From NCBI RefSeq assembly GCF_028389875.1, contig NC_084677.1, forward strand, positions 7,792,017-7,856,016: DNA of 64,000 bases, read 5' to 3'. Below the pieces are notes generated by a model that saw nothing but the letters and a program-made list of their open reading frames with translations, had not been told where the DNA came from and ran no database searches. Positions 14,701-24,619 of this stretch are shown piece after piece; within the stretch, counting starts at the first letter, position 1; each line of letters begins with the position of its first letter. The position numbers and the translations under genes are program-made. This DNA comes from Rhea pennata (lineage: Eukaryota > Chordata > Aves > Rheiformes > Rheidae).

Positions 14701-17700
14701 GAAGTGAGATGACTGCTTTTTAAAATGGTACTACCTATTTATTATATAACTGAAAAATGTGGTACATGCTAAGTATAGCATATAGGTGATAACGATATGA
14801 TAGGCTGCAGATCTGCAGGCTGAAAGAGCATAGCTTGTGCTCTGGAATATCGGATTTGCTCTCTGGCTATTATACTATCTTGTCTGGGAAGAGCTTCTAG
14901 TGGCTGCCAGTTTGTCAAGTCTTTTACACAGACAAGTATTTCCTCCTGTTCCTCCAGTATCAGAATTCTTCCTGTTTCTCCTATCTCCCTGGTTTTCCAA
15001 GACAAAAAGACCTGCATTTGCCCCAGATAGATAGGACCTCACACACGGTACATTTGGTCAGAGGACAGTAACAGATTTTCTGTTAATGGCATAATAATTC
15101 TGTAGCTGTGCAAGACTAGAGTAGAAGAGATCCCTGTACTTGAAGTGGGACATTCCTATCCCTCGGGTGAAAGGGTGTGAGGTGCTGAACCTCAGCAGTT
15201 CAGTTTGTCTTAAGCAGGTGACAATTGCTATGTCATGTTTGTAAAGCTTTTGTGACTCACTTCATTTTACTTTGGATAGTTGGTCTCACTGGGGAGGAGG
15301 AAGAGCCCGGGGACACTACAGTTGTTAGATCACATCATGAGTTTAGACACCTAATTTACAGGTCTAATTGCCTCCTGACAGTTAGGCGTCTGTCTTTAAA
15401 AGCCTTGGTTTGCGTCTTGGTTCAGGTCAGATGCCTGAAGTAGCCAATGGGAATAACGCATCCTGTCAGGGTCAATGAGAGTCTGAAGGGAACAGAAAAC
15501 CGAAAATAATCTCTAAAGCATTTGTCGAAACTACTTCCATAACAGCTTGTGTATGTAGAATACCTACCAGAAAGGTCTAGCCTTTCTGGTTTTCATCCAG
15601 AGTGAGCTGTGAAAGCAGCTAGTGGCCTCATTCCCTCTCTTGTTACCTGCCTCAGTAAGTCCTAGGTGGCTGCTAGCTCACTTCATGTAAAATAAGCCAG
15701 TCTTGTACCTAGCTCCCATCTGTCAGGTAAGAAGAAAAAGCTTCTCAATCTGCTTTTGGACTTCTCTCTCCACTATCCACTGTGCTAGCACAACCAGCTC
15801 TGCTCTGAAAGGCTTTTACTTCTGACCAGAGGGAAACAAAACATAACTTTGTTCTTAGTTATGAACACTGTCCTTGTTTTTAGTAACGACTTTAGTTGTC
15901 ATCTGGCATACTGGAAGTATTTGAAATGCTTACGTTATTTTCCTTAGATGATAGACAGCCTCCTTTTGAATCTCAGTGTTGTGATTTGGTCTTTAATTTC
16001 ACTTTAAACTGAGACTTCTCTACTTCACAGTGTTCCTGTGAGACCAGCTCATAGTGTCCTACTCCAAAGAAATCTTCAATCTTCTGTCATGTTTTTACCA
16101 CTATGTTCTTCAGAAACACAGCTTAGTCCATTAGACAGTGCACTTGCAGTCAAACCATACTAGTATGGTAATCCCAAGTGGAAAGAAGCCTGTGACTGGC
16201 CTGACATGATAATGATTGGAAAAAACAAGTTGCACTATAATGGCAAGGTGTAGTAGTAACTTGTGGAACGCACAGGAAGAAACACAGTAAATTCATCATT
16301 GCGTGAAGTCTTTCAGTTGAGCTTGGATGTCTGTATAAAAACTCTGCTAAAGTTTAGTTGCTCATAACTGGCTCTGATAAAGGTCACATACATAGCAGGA
16401 ATAACTGTGTGCTGTGCAGGAATAACTTCTGCACTGCAAAAAATTCATGGTGAGATGAAAATTCTGAGGCCTTTTTTTAATAGATAAAGTCAAACTAGAT
16501 GAATGTGTAGGTATCTTCTAGGCTTCAACTGTTACGGCAAAGGTGCTGTAAAATGTAAATAAAGGGGCTTTGTAGAGCTGATAGCTCACTGATGATCACT
16601 AGAGCTGCTCCACAAACTGCCTTATGCTATACTTCCTGACCTGATATAATGCTGTGTGTGTAGATGTGTCTAGGTCAGAGTGTCCACTCAGGTCAGGTAC
16701 ACTGGTACAGTTCTGAATCTTCCACTGGTGGCCATACTTTATCTAATGTAAATCTGAGCATATCTTGGCCCACTGTGTTCAGTGCAGACAGCAGAATTCA
16801 GAATCACATATAACTAAGGATATTATTAGGATTAACAAAATGTCCATTTTTTGTAACAAAAATAGGCTTAAGAAAAGAATAAATTATGTTGGGAGAAAAG
16901 AGGCCTGTGTTTCTCTGCCATGCATCACTCAAGCTATTTACAAATAACTATTTTGGATGTACCTATAATGCAAAATGTGTAAGTATTTCTGTGAAAGAGG
17001 TGGTAAGCAGCAATAGATGTGTGTTTAAGAAGCCTCTGCTTACAAATACAGTAGTGAATGAAAAAACAAAAACCTCTCTGTTAAGGAAGGTGAACCTTAA
17101 CAGGTTCAGCAGGCCAGGCAGTAGTGATTGACAGAAGGACACAGAGCTCTTACTGCATGATGGCTGGAGATATCAGGCTTCTTCTTGCCTGGGAGCTACA
17201 AATATTATCTATAACTGAGATTAAAATGACAAAAGAAAGATGATACTACTTTTCCTTGCTAATGTTATCAAGACAAGTTGAATGAACTAAGCTGAGCAAA
17301 CTAAGCAGCATGGCCTGTTGCGTAGTTATTTGTCTTACTCTGGCTGCTATTCCATCCTCGTGATATCTGCTTCTCTCATAGTTTAAGACTATAGGCTATT
17401 TATTTTGCAATACACAAACATCATCTCTATCATTTGTTCCTCAATAGCTGAGTCCAAAACATGTTACTGAGGTCCAGGCAGGAGGCAAGAACTTTTGACA
17501 TGAGGCTTTCTCACTCATTCTGTCAGTCAGGATTTTGTATTCTGACTGCTTGACATTTACTGCTTTGCCATACTTGGAACAGAGTGTACTTGTTGGAAGG
17601 GGCAAGGGGCATTGGTCCTTTCCTTTATGCTCTCTGTGGGCCTGTTTTTCTATTTTTCCATGGTGACAGCAAGAGGAAATTGAAGCTAGGTGTAGTAAAT

Positions 17701-18359
17701 ATGGCTGATACGCTGGGAAACAGCTGTTGAGGAAAGAGTCATATATGGTGACAACATCTGGGTAGCGTACAAGGGTTTGACAAAAAAAGTAGCAATGAAA
17801 AGGCTTGAAAGGGGCTTCCATGCAGTCAAGAGAAACACCCTGGAAGCCCACTGCGCATGCTGTCAGTTTGCATTTTGACTGTACTGAAGGCAATGCAGAG
17901 TCAGAACGGAGCTGCTTCATCTCAAAGCTCAAGTACATGAATAAACACACAGCTTTTTAAGCTGACAGCTTCATGAATGGGAGGACAGCAGGAGGGTGAG
18001 GGACTGAATGAGTGCCCAATGCAATGTAAAAGGATGACACTGGATTTGAAAAGAATAATCAGGAGGTGAATAAGTTGTTCAGTAAAGGATAAAGTACAAG
18101 CTGGGTGAGGAATATTGATGTCTAAATACAGTCAGCATGTTGCCCTAGGGGACACTTTCTTCTTGACTTTTGAAAATAGCATCAGTGCTGACTGCAGCTG
18201 GAGTCTCACTTCTTGTAAATGACTTCAGTCATAACAGAATTAGTGTGACCACAGCTTCACAGTGCGTGAGATTATGGTTGTCATTTAAGAGGCTCCTATT
18301 GAGCATCCAGTACCCTTCACGGCTAAGTTAACCAGGTTTGCTGGACACCTATGGTTATT
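8761..18359. other. Intergenic, no gene seen
   Basis: Noncoding by inspection. The longest open frame (17441-17950, minus, 169 codons) has no recognisable domain. Weak repeat-like matter includes 15335-15410, which carries 'ttaggcgtc'/'acacctaa' motifs seen in old sauropsid interspersed repeats. No RNA gene was recognised. Confidence 0.55.
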
Positions 18360-18388
18360 TTAATTAGCTCCACTTGTGAGCTAATTAA
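18360..18388. repeat. Perfect inverted repeat, 11-bp arms
   Basis: TTAATTAGCTC (18360-18370) and GAGCTAATTAA (18378-18388) are exact reverse complements around a 7-base spacer. Each arm contains TAATTA, the core of paired/LIM-type homeodomain binding sites. It could be a regulatory element or a chance hairpin; no transcript evidence is visible. Confidence 0.85.
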
Positions 18389-21300
18389 GTGAGTTTTTTA
18401 CAGCTGCAGTGTGTTATGTTAACCAACTTGCTCTAAGAGCACAAGTTGGGTTCATTCTTAAAAAGGTGAGGAAGGCTTTGCTTTGGTGCCCTGCATTCCC
18501 TAGGAATGTTGTGGTGGTGGCCCCCTCCCACAGAACCTCTGGACTATATACATGTCTGCTGCTCAGGGTATTATTATCAACGCGCCTGTTCCCTACTGAC
18601 TATAAATGTTACTGCCTCTTTGGAAAACGTAGCTTTGTTCTGCTCCTGAGCACTGTTCAAATTCTTCTAGTCCTTTAGCAGATTGACTGTTTACTTTGCT
18701 TTCCAGCCACAGCCCAGGAGTGAAAAGGGCAGAGCGAAGAGGCTAGGGAAGAAGGGGAAGCACTGCTTGTGTAGCATCTAGTGTAGAGCTGAAATCACTG
18801 TGCTGTTATGTGTTTCTATTGCTGCAGGAGGAAAATACAGGGAATTCCCTAGCTGACCTTGCTGGTACTTTATATATGAGAAAATGAGATATTTCCCAGC
18901 TGATATTACCACAGAAGCCTTTGGGAGACCTGCAGCATACCTCTTAGATGCAGTGGTGCCTGGAAGTGGGTGCAGGCAGGTAAACCAATGTTTTGGAGGC
19001 GGTTGCTAGCTCTTACACAGGACAGGCCTGGGTGAGATCAGGAAAGCACAAACTTATAAGGATTTCTCACTTGTTTTGGAGCAGTCTACAGACATCTGCT
19101 AGAAAGAGGATCTGCCTAGCACGATATTCTGTGTTGGGAAACACCCTGAGAGAGTGAGGGAAGGAGAGTGAGCAGGCAGGCACGCATGAAAGAGAAAGCA
19201 GATGAAAAGATACATGGTTTAAAGACAAATCAGTTTTGTCTCCTTTTTTTCTTTTATACATGGTCTTTTTTTATGTCTGGCTTGTTTGTCATGTAAGTGT
19301 AGCTTTGCTTATATTTTTTAAGCTATCTTTCATATCTTCATTTCATATTAAGAACAAAATGTTTGTATCTTCCAAGGAATTTAGGCACTTCACTTGGAAG
19401 GATATGGGTCATTTCTGCTAAAATTACTGTAAAATAATAAAAGGAGAGAGGGAAAAAAGGAGGTTTGTTTCTGCCAGGAAGAAAACTAGGAGGGCTGAAT
19501 GTGCTTTTCATTCCATGCCTCTCCTGCAAAGCCCATTACTGTATATCTAGATCTAGTTTTGTTTGGTTTTACTCGTTCTACCACTAATGCTGTTATATGG
19601 GCACTCCTTGTATGTTGAGGAAAGTGCCTTTTGTTTGGGGCCTGAAGAGTTAAAAGATACTACCCTTGCAGGTCTGGGAAAAGAGGGGGGGGGGAAAGGG
19701 TCAATAATCCCTGCTGACTGCAAACCAGTTTGGCAGCCTTCACCCTACAAAGGCTGCTTTTCTTCAGTTTAACTTCTGAAAGACATTTGCATTCAGGCAA
19801 TTGCTTTCCTCTGTTGTCATATCTGCTGCATAGCAAAACATTCAGTACTTCCCCATTTATATTGGTTCTTTACAGCAACTGTGGAAAAACACAGCCTTGA
19901 CAACTAATTCCAATTCTAAAATTGGACAGAAATGCTGTCTGATAATCTCAACCAGGGATTGCTAAGAAGAGGTGGAAGGCTACTAGGTAGGATCCAAAGA
20001 AAAATTTCAGAGAAGCAGTGCAGTAAAGGGTTATATGATACTGCACACCTGTTCTTTATATTTCCCTTTTTTACAGTATCCAATGCACTGTGAGTGATCT
20101 TTATGTTTGAGCAGGAACCCTGTTTATGCCAAAGAGGTGTCAATGATATAAAAGTCAATTTTTAGCATATGTCATACTATGCAAATTACTTAGTAGGGAA
20201 TGCTACATAAGTGCTCAGTTTCCTAAAAGTGGCATTAGCTTTAAAAGGAATGTGAATTACAGTATAGAGGCCTCTTAACTTCCAAACTCTGCAGATTACT
20301 TCATTAAACTGTCTGCAGGCACTGTAAGAAGCCCAGATCTGTGCTGAGATTACCTTTCTGTAAAAGATTCTGTGCCTTTTTTGAAGCAATCTGTTTCAGT
20401 TCATTTTCTAAGCCTATTTTTCATGGATTTCAGCAAATGCTGGGGAAGGGAAGAAATCACATTTTTATCATAATTCAGATGATCTTTTGCCAAATTTGGA
20501 GTCTCACTCATTTACAGCTCTGTAGGCCACTGATCTTGCATTTTATAAGCAGATATAAGTCTATTGGAGCTGCCACTGATTTCCTACAAGAAATACTTTA
20601 GACTGTTTTGCAGCATTTCAGTCATCTCTGAATGTAGTTTAGCCATCAGAAATTAATAATAATTAATAATGCAAATCTATAGGATTATGCTCTCTGGATC
20701 CTATTATTGGGAGCTAAGTCACAAATTCTTTTAAGGGATCCTGGCAAAGGTAGGAAAAAAAAAAAGTGCGTGCTGTAAATCACCAGCAATTTAAAATTAG
20801 AACCACCTTTTTTTTTTTTTTTTAAGAAAAATTCTAAAGGTCTCTGCACTTTTGCTTTTTTGTGCATTTTGATTTAAAGAGAACTAACACATTCCTTCCT
20901 CTAATTTATTGTTATGATACAGTATTCACCTCATTTTTAAGTGTGTGAATGGCATTTCTGGACAGTTATTTCCTTCCCCCCCCCACACACACACACTGAC
21001 ACTCATGTGGTTTGGTTATGTCAGACAGCAACTTTTTCTTGCTTAGAGCCTGTAGCTTTTAATAGAAATCAGGCAAGCTAGAGTTAGTGCAATTAGTTCA
21101 GCTAAGGGTTTGATTCACTCTCACAAGCTATACACCCCTGTAGTCTTAACACACAGTATCTAGAAGGAAGCTAGAGACTGTGGAAGATTCATCCTTAGTC
21201 CATCTTTTACTCATTTAGATCTTTGTTTTAAGCCATTTGGGGCATCTATCTGCCAGGCTAGCACTAGAACAGCAGGCAAGCTTGGTAGGGGAAGGCACTG

Positions 21301-21413
21301 GACCACATTAAGATCTAATCTGTTGTTTGCACTTATACTCAGCAGTTAAAATTTGTTAGCATGATCAGGTGTCAGAGCCCATAAAACTAAAAACAAATCA
21401 GATGCTATTTTTT
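18389..21413. other. Intergenic 3' of SOCS1, low-complexity tracts
   Basis: No gene seen. Contains G10 (19685-19694), A11 (20755-20765), T16 (20808-20823), C9 followed by (CA)6 (20976-20995), and a doubled AATTAATAAT next to an ATGCAAAT octamer (20651-20676), a POU-type site. Confidence 0.6.
18840..18849. promoter_or_regulatory. kappaB-type palindrome
   Basis: GGGAATTCCC fits the NF-kappaB consensus GGGRNNYYCC on both strands. It lies about 2.6 kb downstream of the SOCS1 poly(A) signal. A single 10-mer match is weak evidence of function. Confidence 0.3.
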
Positions 21414-21424
21414 TAAAAACTTCC

Positions 21425-21441
21425 ATAATAAAGTTTATTAT
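21425..21441. terminator. SOCS1 poly(A) signal in a palindrome
   Basis: ATAATAAA-G-TTTATTAT is a perfect 8-bp-arm palindrome. It gives AATAAA on the minus strand (21439-21434) for SOCS1 and AATAAA on the plus strand (21427-21432). It is the first canonical signal after the SOCS1 stop. Confidence 0.75.
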
Positions 21442-21686
21442 GTTAATATAATTAAAAATATTATAAAATATTAAAATATTCTGCATAGCAGAAAAATGAT
21501 GCCAGGGCTTTAAACCCCCAGGTTTGTGCAAACAGTTTTTGTAAACATAAGTTGTCAAGTGTTCAAGTTCCATCCCAAAATACAGTAAGTTGCTACAAAA
21601 ATAAGTTTGCTCACTGTCAAACATGGTTAAAAACCCAGGATGCTGGATTTCTTATATCTCTCTCATGCGTGCATACCTCTGTACAG

Positions 21687-21694
21687 TTAATGCT
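21687..21694 (-). promoter_or_regulatory. miR-155 8-mer seed site in SOCS1 3' UTR
   Basis: The minus strand reads AGCATTAA, a full 8-mer match to the miR-155 seed (positions 2-8 plus A opposite position 1). It begins 4 bases after the stop codon. Repression of SOCS1 by miR-155 is established in mammals. Proximity to the stop (under about 15 nt) usually weakens a site, so its activity here is uncertain. Confidence 0.65.
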
Positions 21695-21698
21695 GTAT

Positions 21699-22322
21699 TT
21701 ATATCTGAAATGGGAAGGATTTCAGATAGTCCTTTAAAACTGGATTGAGAGGGATCTGGCTTAAGTTTTCCCTTCCAAAAGTTTTCACGATGCTCTTCCG
21801 GCAGAGTTCCTGCAAAGGCTGCACACGGACTTTGCGCAGGGGGGTAACCAGTACCTTCCTAGGGGAGCTTATGTAATGTTCCAGCAGCTTGAAAAGACAG
21901 TCAAAACTCTCTTTGCTGCCATCCAGGCTGAAGCGCCCAGTCTGAAAGTTTATTCGGATGCTGGTGGGCCCAGTCGCAGTCTTAACACTGATGGCAAAGA
22001 AGCAGTTCTTCTGCGTGCTGTCCCTGATGAGGAAGGTGCCCTCAGGCTCAGACTTCAGCTTCTCATGGGCAGCATTGACAGTCAGTGGTCCCCAGTAGAA
22101 GCCGCAGGCGTCCAGCAGGGTGCTCGCCCGCGTGATGCTACTGAAATCCGCCTGCGAGCGGAAGGTTCGGAAGTGCGTGTTGCTCTGCGCCTGCACAGTG
22201 CTAGGCCGGCCGGGGCCGTGGTAGACTCGAGCCTGTGAACGATCCCGTGCTGGAGGGTCAAGTAGACGTCTCGGGTCTGCTGCAACTGCATTATCTGCTG
22301 ACACCTTGCTGTGCGCTACCAT
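21699..22322 (-). CDS. SOCS1: Suppressor of cytokine signaling 1
   Basis: Intact 207-residue SOCS1 encoded in one exon. SOCS1 is a cytosolic feedback inhibitor of JAK1, JAK2 and TYK2 downstream of interferon and interleukin receptors, and a substrate receptor for an elongin B/C-CUL5 ubiquitin ligase. Domains in order: a short low-complexity N-terminus (1-48); the kinase inhibitory region [11 protein letters not shown] (49-59), with F51 and F54 matching human F56 and F59; the extended SH2 subdomain (about 60-73); the SH2 domain from GFYWGPL (74-80), with FLIRDS (97-102) and its phosphotyrosine-binding arginine R100; and the SOCS box (about 163-207), with BC-box LQELC (170-174), CUL5-box IPLNPVL (190-196) and C-terminal FPFQI. 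Mammalian SOCS1 is 211-212 aa. The ATG at 22322 has a strong context (A at -3, G at +4) and lies one base after a uORF stop. No frameshift or missing key residue is seen. Confidence 0.98.
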   Translation of the reverse strand: MVAHSKVSADNAVAADPRRLLDPPARDRSQARVYHGPGRPSTVQAQSNTHFRTFRSQADFSSITRASTLLDACGFYWGPLTVNAAHEKLKSEPEGTFLIRDSTQKNCFFAISVKTATGPTSIRINFQTGRFSLDGSKESFDCLFKLLEHYISSPRKVLVTPLRKVRVQPLQELCRKSIVKTFGRENLSQIPLNPVLKDYLKSFPFQI

Positions 22323-22397
22323 CCTACAGACTAGGCAAGCGGATGTGGTCTTCCATAGCGTCAGTGGCTACGGCGGGGCAGCTTTCCAGTGGCTATT
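22323..22397 (-). other. SOCS1 exon 2, 5' UTR part
   Basis: The minus strand reads TCTCTTTGGTATTTCAG followed by AATAGCC, a good polypyrimidine-AG acceptor placing the exon 2 start at 22397. This matches the known SOCS1 structure of one intron in the 5' UTR and the entire CDS in exon 2. The leader segment holds the short uORF. Confidence 0.75.
22324..22356 (-). promoter_or_regulatory. SOCS1 leader uORF, 10 codons, ending 1 nt before the start
   Basis: In the SOCS1 5' UTR (exon 2) an ATG at 22356 opens a frame encoding [10 protein letters not shown] and stops with TAG at 22326-22324. One base separates it from the SOCS1 ATG (TAGGATG). In mammals SOCS1 translation is repressed by upstream ORFs in the same leader (recalled from the literature), so a similar dampening role is inferred here. 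Confidence 0.65.
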
Positions 22398-22533
22398 CTG
22401 AAATACCAAAGAGACACAATGTTAGATCACCTGGAAGAAGCCACTGCAATATCTGAATGATCAAGTCTTCCATTCATATCCATTCTGACCATTATAAAAT
22501 GATAAAATATTCATTTGCCAACCTACACAGGGC

Positions 22534-22547
22534 AAAAAAAAAAAAAA
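22534..22547. repeat. Poly-A tract (A14)
   Basis: Uninterrupted run of 14 A inside the SOCS1 intron. Confidence 0.95.
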
Positions 22548-22628
22548 TGCTCACTTTCTGACAAGATCAACAGTCTATTACTATTGCAAAATCCAAAGCT
22601 CCAAAAATATTCAGCAGGAATTATTAAC

Positions 22629-22653
22629 CACATTAGCTGCAAAGGCTAATGTG
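22629..22653. repeat. Inverted repeat, 9-bp arms
   Basis: CACATTAGC (22629-22637) and GCTAATGTG (22645-22653) are exact reverse complements around a 7-base spacer, inside the SOCS1 intron. The arms carry ATTAG homeodomain-like cores. Confidence 0.8.
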
Positions 22654-23264
22654 ATTTCCCTGCTACAAGCCATAGAAATGTATCAGCATTGAGAATGAGT
22701 CAAATGGCAGCATCATCTTATTGAGAAGTTATCTTGTACTCACTCCAACTGCTTTGCAAGTTTTTAGAGAACAAAGCAACAAGGTTTTAAGATCCAGTTA
22801 CCAATATCCTTCCAGCTCCCTCTTTCCCTTCCCCCGACTCAACACAGATGTCTGAACTCAGAGAGCACAGTTGTTTGGTACCTTGTGTGAAAAGGCGAAA
22901 GTGGGTAAAGGAAACAAACCTGCAGCTGGGTGCAAGCTGCCAGATAACCAAGGATGAGAAGGTGACGTGAATAGGTGCCACTGTGCAATTACGTGCATCT
23001 TGGAAGGGCAGCCTGTTACATGGCCAGTTTACACAGCAATCCTGAAACTACTGTCTCTCCTCTAAATCTGAGGCTCTGTCATAAAAGGCAATTTCCTATT
23101 CCCCCAACTTTCCCTGGGGATAGCAATGCTACAACCTCAGTAGCTTACACAAATCAACCTCTATGAACCCTTAAGCATTACTCCTCCATCTTTCTCTTTT
23201 TGTATTACATGCACTTTAAGTGGCCCAATCTAAATTGCTTCCTATTGATATATCTTTCAGTACG

Positions 23265-23345
23265 AGGGACTAAATTCATCCCTCGTGTTACTTCAAAGGA
23301 ATTAGCAGTGCTGCTCCAGGAATGAGTTTGGCCTGAAATGTCTAC
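23265..23345. repeat. Possible ancient sauropsid interspersed repeat
   Basis: The segment with 'aaattcatccctcgtg' and 'tccaggaatgagtttggcc' resembles a common bird/reptile repeat motif ('taactccattgacttc...tccaggaatgaatttggcc'), recalled from memory. It is diverged, and the family name is not known to me. Confidence 0.3.
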
Positions 23346-24099
23346 CTCTGACAGTGTGGTTCGATATGTCTCCGCTGGCTGCCCTGACCTTACTGGCAAG
23401 CATAGATTTTAGGATTTATCCCTATAGTCAGATATAGATCTGCAGCAGCAGCTTGTTGAGAAACCTTGAAGTATTCTCAGAAATGAATCTCTCAGCCATC
23501 TTATGGTTCAGAGTAACATGCTAATGCAGATTTCAAAGAAAGTACCTATCTGGATTCCTGTCTGTGCTAATTTAATGTGTTGACATTTGGTTTCACTTAA
23601 GGTCATATTACCTCCTGGAGTGGCAAATAGGTTTGTACAATCCTTATGCTAGCAAATAATAGGCTGAAAGTAGCACTGGGCTTTCTTTACCCAGCAGATG
23701 GAAACTGATGTCAGTTTTTCCAATTACTGGGCCAGGATTATTGCTCAGCATTGAAAGTATAAAAACAGAATTTCAGGGCATGCCGGCAAGAAAAAGCCAC
23801 TAAGCTCGGGATCTGAGAATCGCAAGCTCCTCAGCCCAAGCCGTCCATGACCGAAGAGGAGCTGGCTGCGCCCGGCACACGCGGGCACGCCAGGCTCGGC
23901 GCCGGCGCCGCGGACGAGGCGCCTCGTCCCGCGGGAGCGGGGCCGGCGCTGCCCGCTCTGCCTCCCGTCCGCGGAGGCGAGCGGAGCCGCGCACAGCCAC
24001 TGCTGCGGGTGCGCTCTGTTAGGCTTTCAGCTATTCTATACCAGGCGCGAAGGGCTCCGTCTTAAACAGGAATATAGAGCCGAAGGGGGAGGAGCGGGG

Positions 24100-24121
24100 A
24101 AAAAAAAAAAAAAAAAAAAAA
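24100..24121. repeat. Poly-A tract (A22)
   Basis: Uninterrupted run of 22 A inside the CpG island, about 130 bp inside the SOCS1 intron from the exon 1 donor. On the transcribed strand it is a poly-U run. Confidence 0.95.
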
Positions 24122-24253
24122 CTCAAAAAAGGCACCATGCTCTTGCACAGCAGGCAGGGCAGGCTCCGGAATCCGACCTCTCTCGCAGCTGCGGCGGGTG
24201 TCGGCGCACGCCGCGGCTTGCGAGGACCCCGTTAGCGAGAGAGCAGCCCTTAC

Positions 24254-24371
24254 CTTCGCCCTCAGCGCCGCGGGTAGCGCCGTCGGCGGGGCGCGCTGCA
24301 TGCAGGCGGGCCGGCGCGGCGCGGCTAGTGCTGGCCGCGGCTCGTGCTGGCCGCGGCGGGCGCCTGAGCAT
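24254..24371 (-). promoter_or_regulatory. Exon 1 uORFs of SOCS1
   Basis: An ATG at 24371-24369 (MLRRPP...) gives 39 codons plus one base before the splice. Joined to exon 2 it gains one codon and meets TAG, so about 40 aa. A second ATG at 24301-24299 (MQRAPP...) reaches the donor exactly in phase and would continue nine codons in exon 2 to TAG, about 25 aa. Both end upstream of the SOCS1 ATG and are therefore candidate translational brakes. They depend on the inferred TSS and splice. Confidence 0.5.
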
Positions 24372-24447
24372 CCTCCGCGCGGGGGCCCTGCCTGGCGCCG
24401 GCGCTGCGCGGGGCTGCGCCGCGCCCGGGCGGCACCTCCAGCGCTCT
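24254..24447 (-). other. SOCS1 noncoding exon 1 (5' end inferred)
   Basis: The 3' boundary is a clear donor, GAAG|GTAAGG on the minus strand. The 5' end is estimated 25-30 nt downstream of the TATA-like TTAAATAG at 24479-24472. The exon is GC-rich and contains two upstream ATGs (24371 and 24301) that open short frames into exon 2. Confidence 0.6.
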
Positions 24448-24471
24448 GGGGCCGCTCATCGCCTCTGCTTT

Positions 24472-24479
24472 CTATTTAA
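24472..24479 (-). promoter_or_regulatory. TATA-like box of SOCS1
   Basis: The minus strand reads TTAAATAG in a GC-rich setting, about 30 nt upstream of the inferred TSS and 40-100 nt downstream of the GAS/ISRE cluster. Confidence 0.5.
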
Positions 24480-24521
24480 CGCGTTGGCAGCGCTTTTCTG
24501 CGCGCCGGCTCCTCCCCTGCT

Positions 24522-24572
24522 TTCTCCGAAAACACGTGGCCGCCGCTTCACTTTCGCTTTCCGAATGAGTCA
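24522..24572 (-). promoter_or_regulatory. SOCS1 cytokine-response module: GAS, E-box, ISRE/IRF-E, AP-1
   Basis: Within 51 bp lie a perfect STAT site TTCTCCGAA (24522-24530), a CACGTG E-box (24533-24538), an interferon-type element that reads GGAAAGCGAAAGTGAA on the minus strand (24562-24547, GAAA repeats at 6-bp spacing), and a consensus AP-1 site TGAGTCA (24566-24572). Position is about -75 to -125 from the inferred TSS. Mammalian SOCS1 promoters are activated by STATs and IRF1 through GAS and IRF-E sites, so this module fits feedback induction. Confidence 0.75.
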
Positions 24573-24589
24573 CGGCCGCGCCGCGCCGC

Positions 24590-24619
24590 GGCCCCGGCCC
24601 CGGCCCCGGCCCCGGCCCC
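24590..24619. repeat. (GGCCCC)5 hexanucleotide repeat
   Basis: Five perfect tandem GGCCCC units, which read GGGGCC on the minus strand, the same strand as SOCS1. It lies just upstream of the AP-1/ISRE module. Four or more G4 runs give G-quadruplex potential. Confidence 0.9.

Larger units (their letters stand above)
21415..21698 (-). other. SOCS1 3' UTR (inferred end)
   Basis: Runs from the TAA stop at 21701-21699 to about 20 nt past the first minus-strand AATAAA (21439-21434). The distal 50 bases before the signal are extremely A/U-rich. The start is fixed by the stop codon; the cleavage position is inferred. At about 280 nt it is of the same order as mammalian SOCS1 3' UTRs. Confidence 0.7.
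22398..24253 (-). other. SOCS1 5' UTR intron
   Basis: Bounded by donor GTAAGG (minus strand, from 24253) and acceptor TTTCAG (ending at 22398), about 1.86 kb. It contains A14 (22534-22547), a 9-bp-arm inverted repeat (22629-22653), a possible old repeat (23265-23345) and, next to exon 1, A22 (24100-24121) in the CpG island. No other coding sequence seen. Confidence 0.7.

Noticed and set aside
17441-17950. 169-codon minus-strand frame
   Set aside because: No recognisable domain, no splice or promoter context, Cys/Ser-rich chance-like composition; no support beyond length.
21876-22291. Frames on both strands inside SOCS1 (120 and 69 codons)
   Set aside because: Alternative-frame shadows of the SOCS1 CDS.
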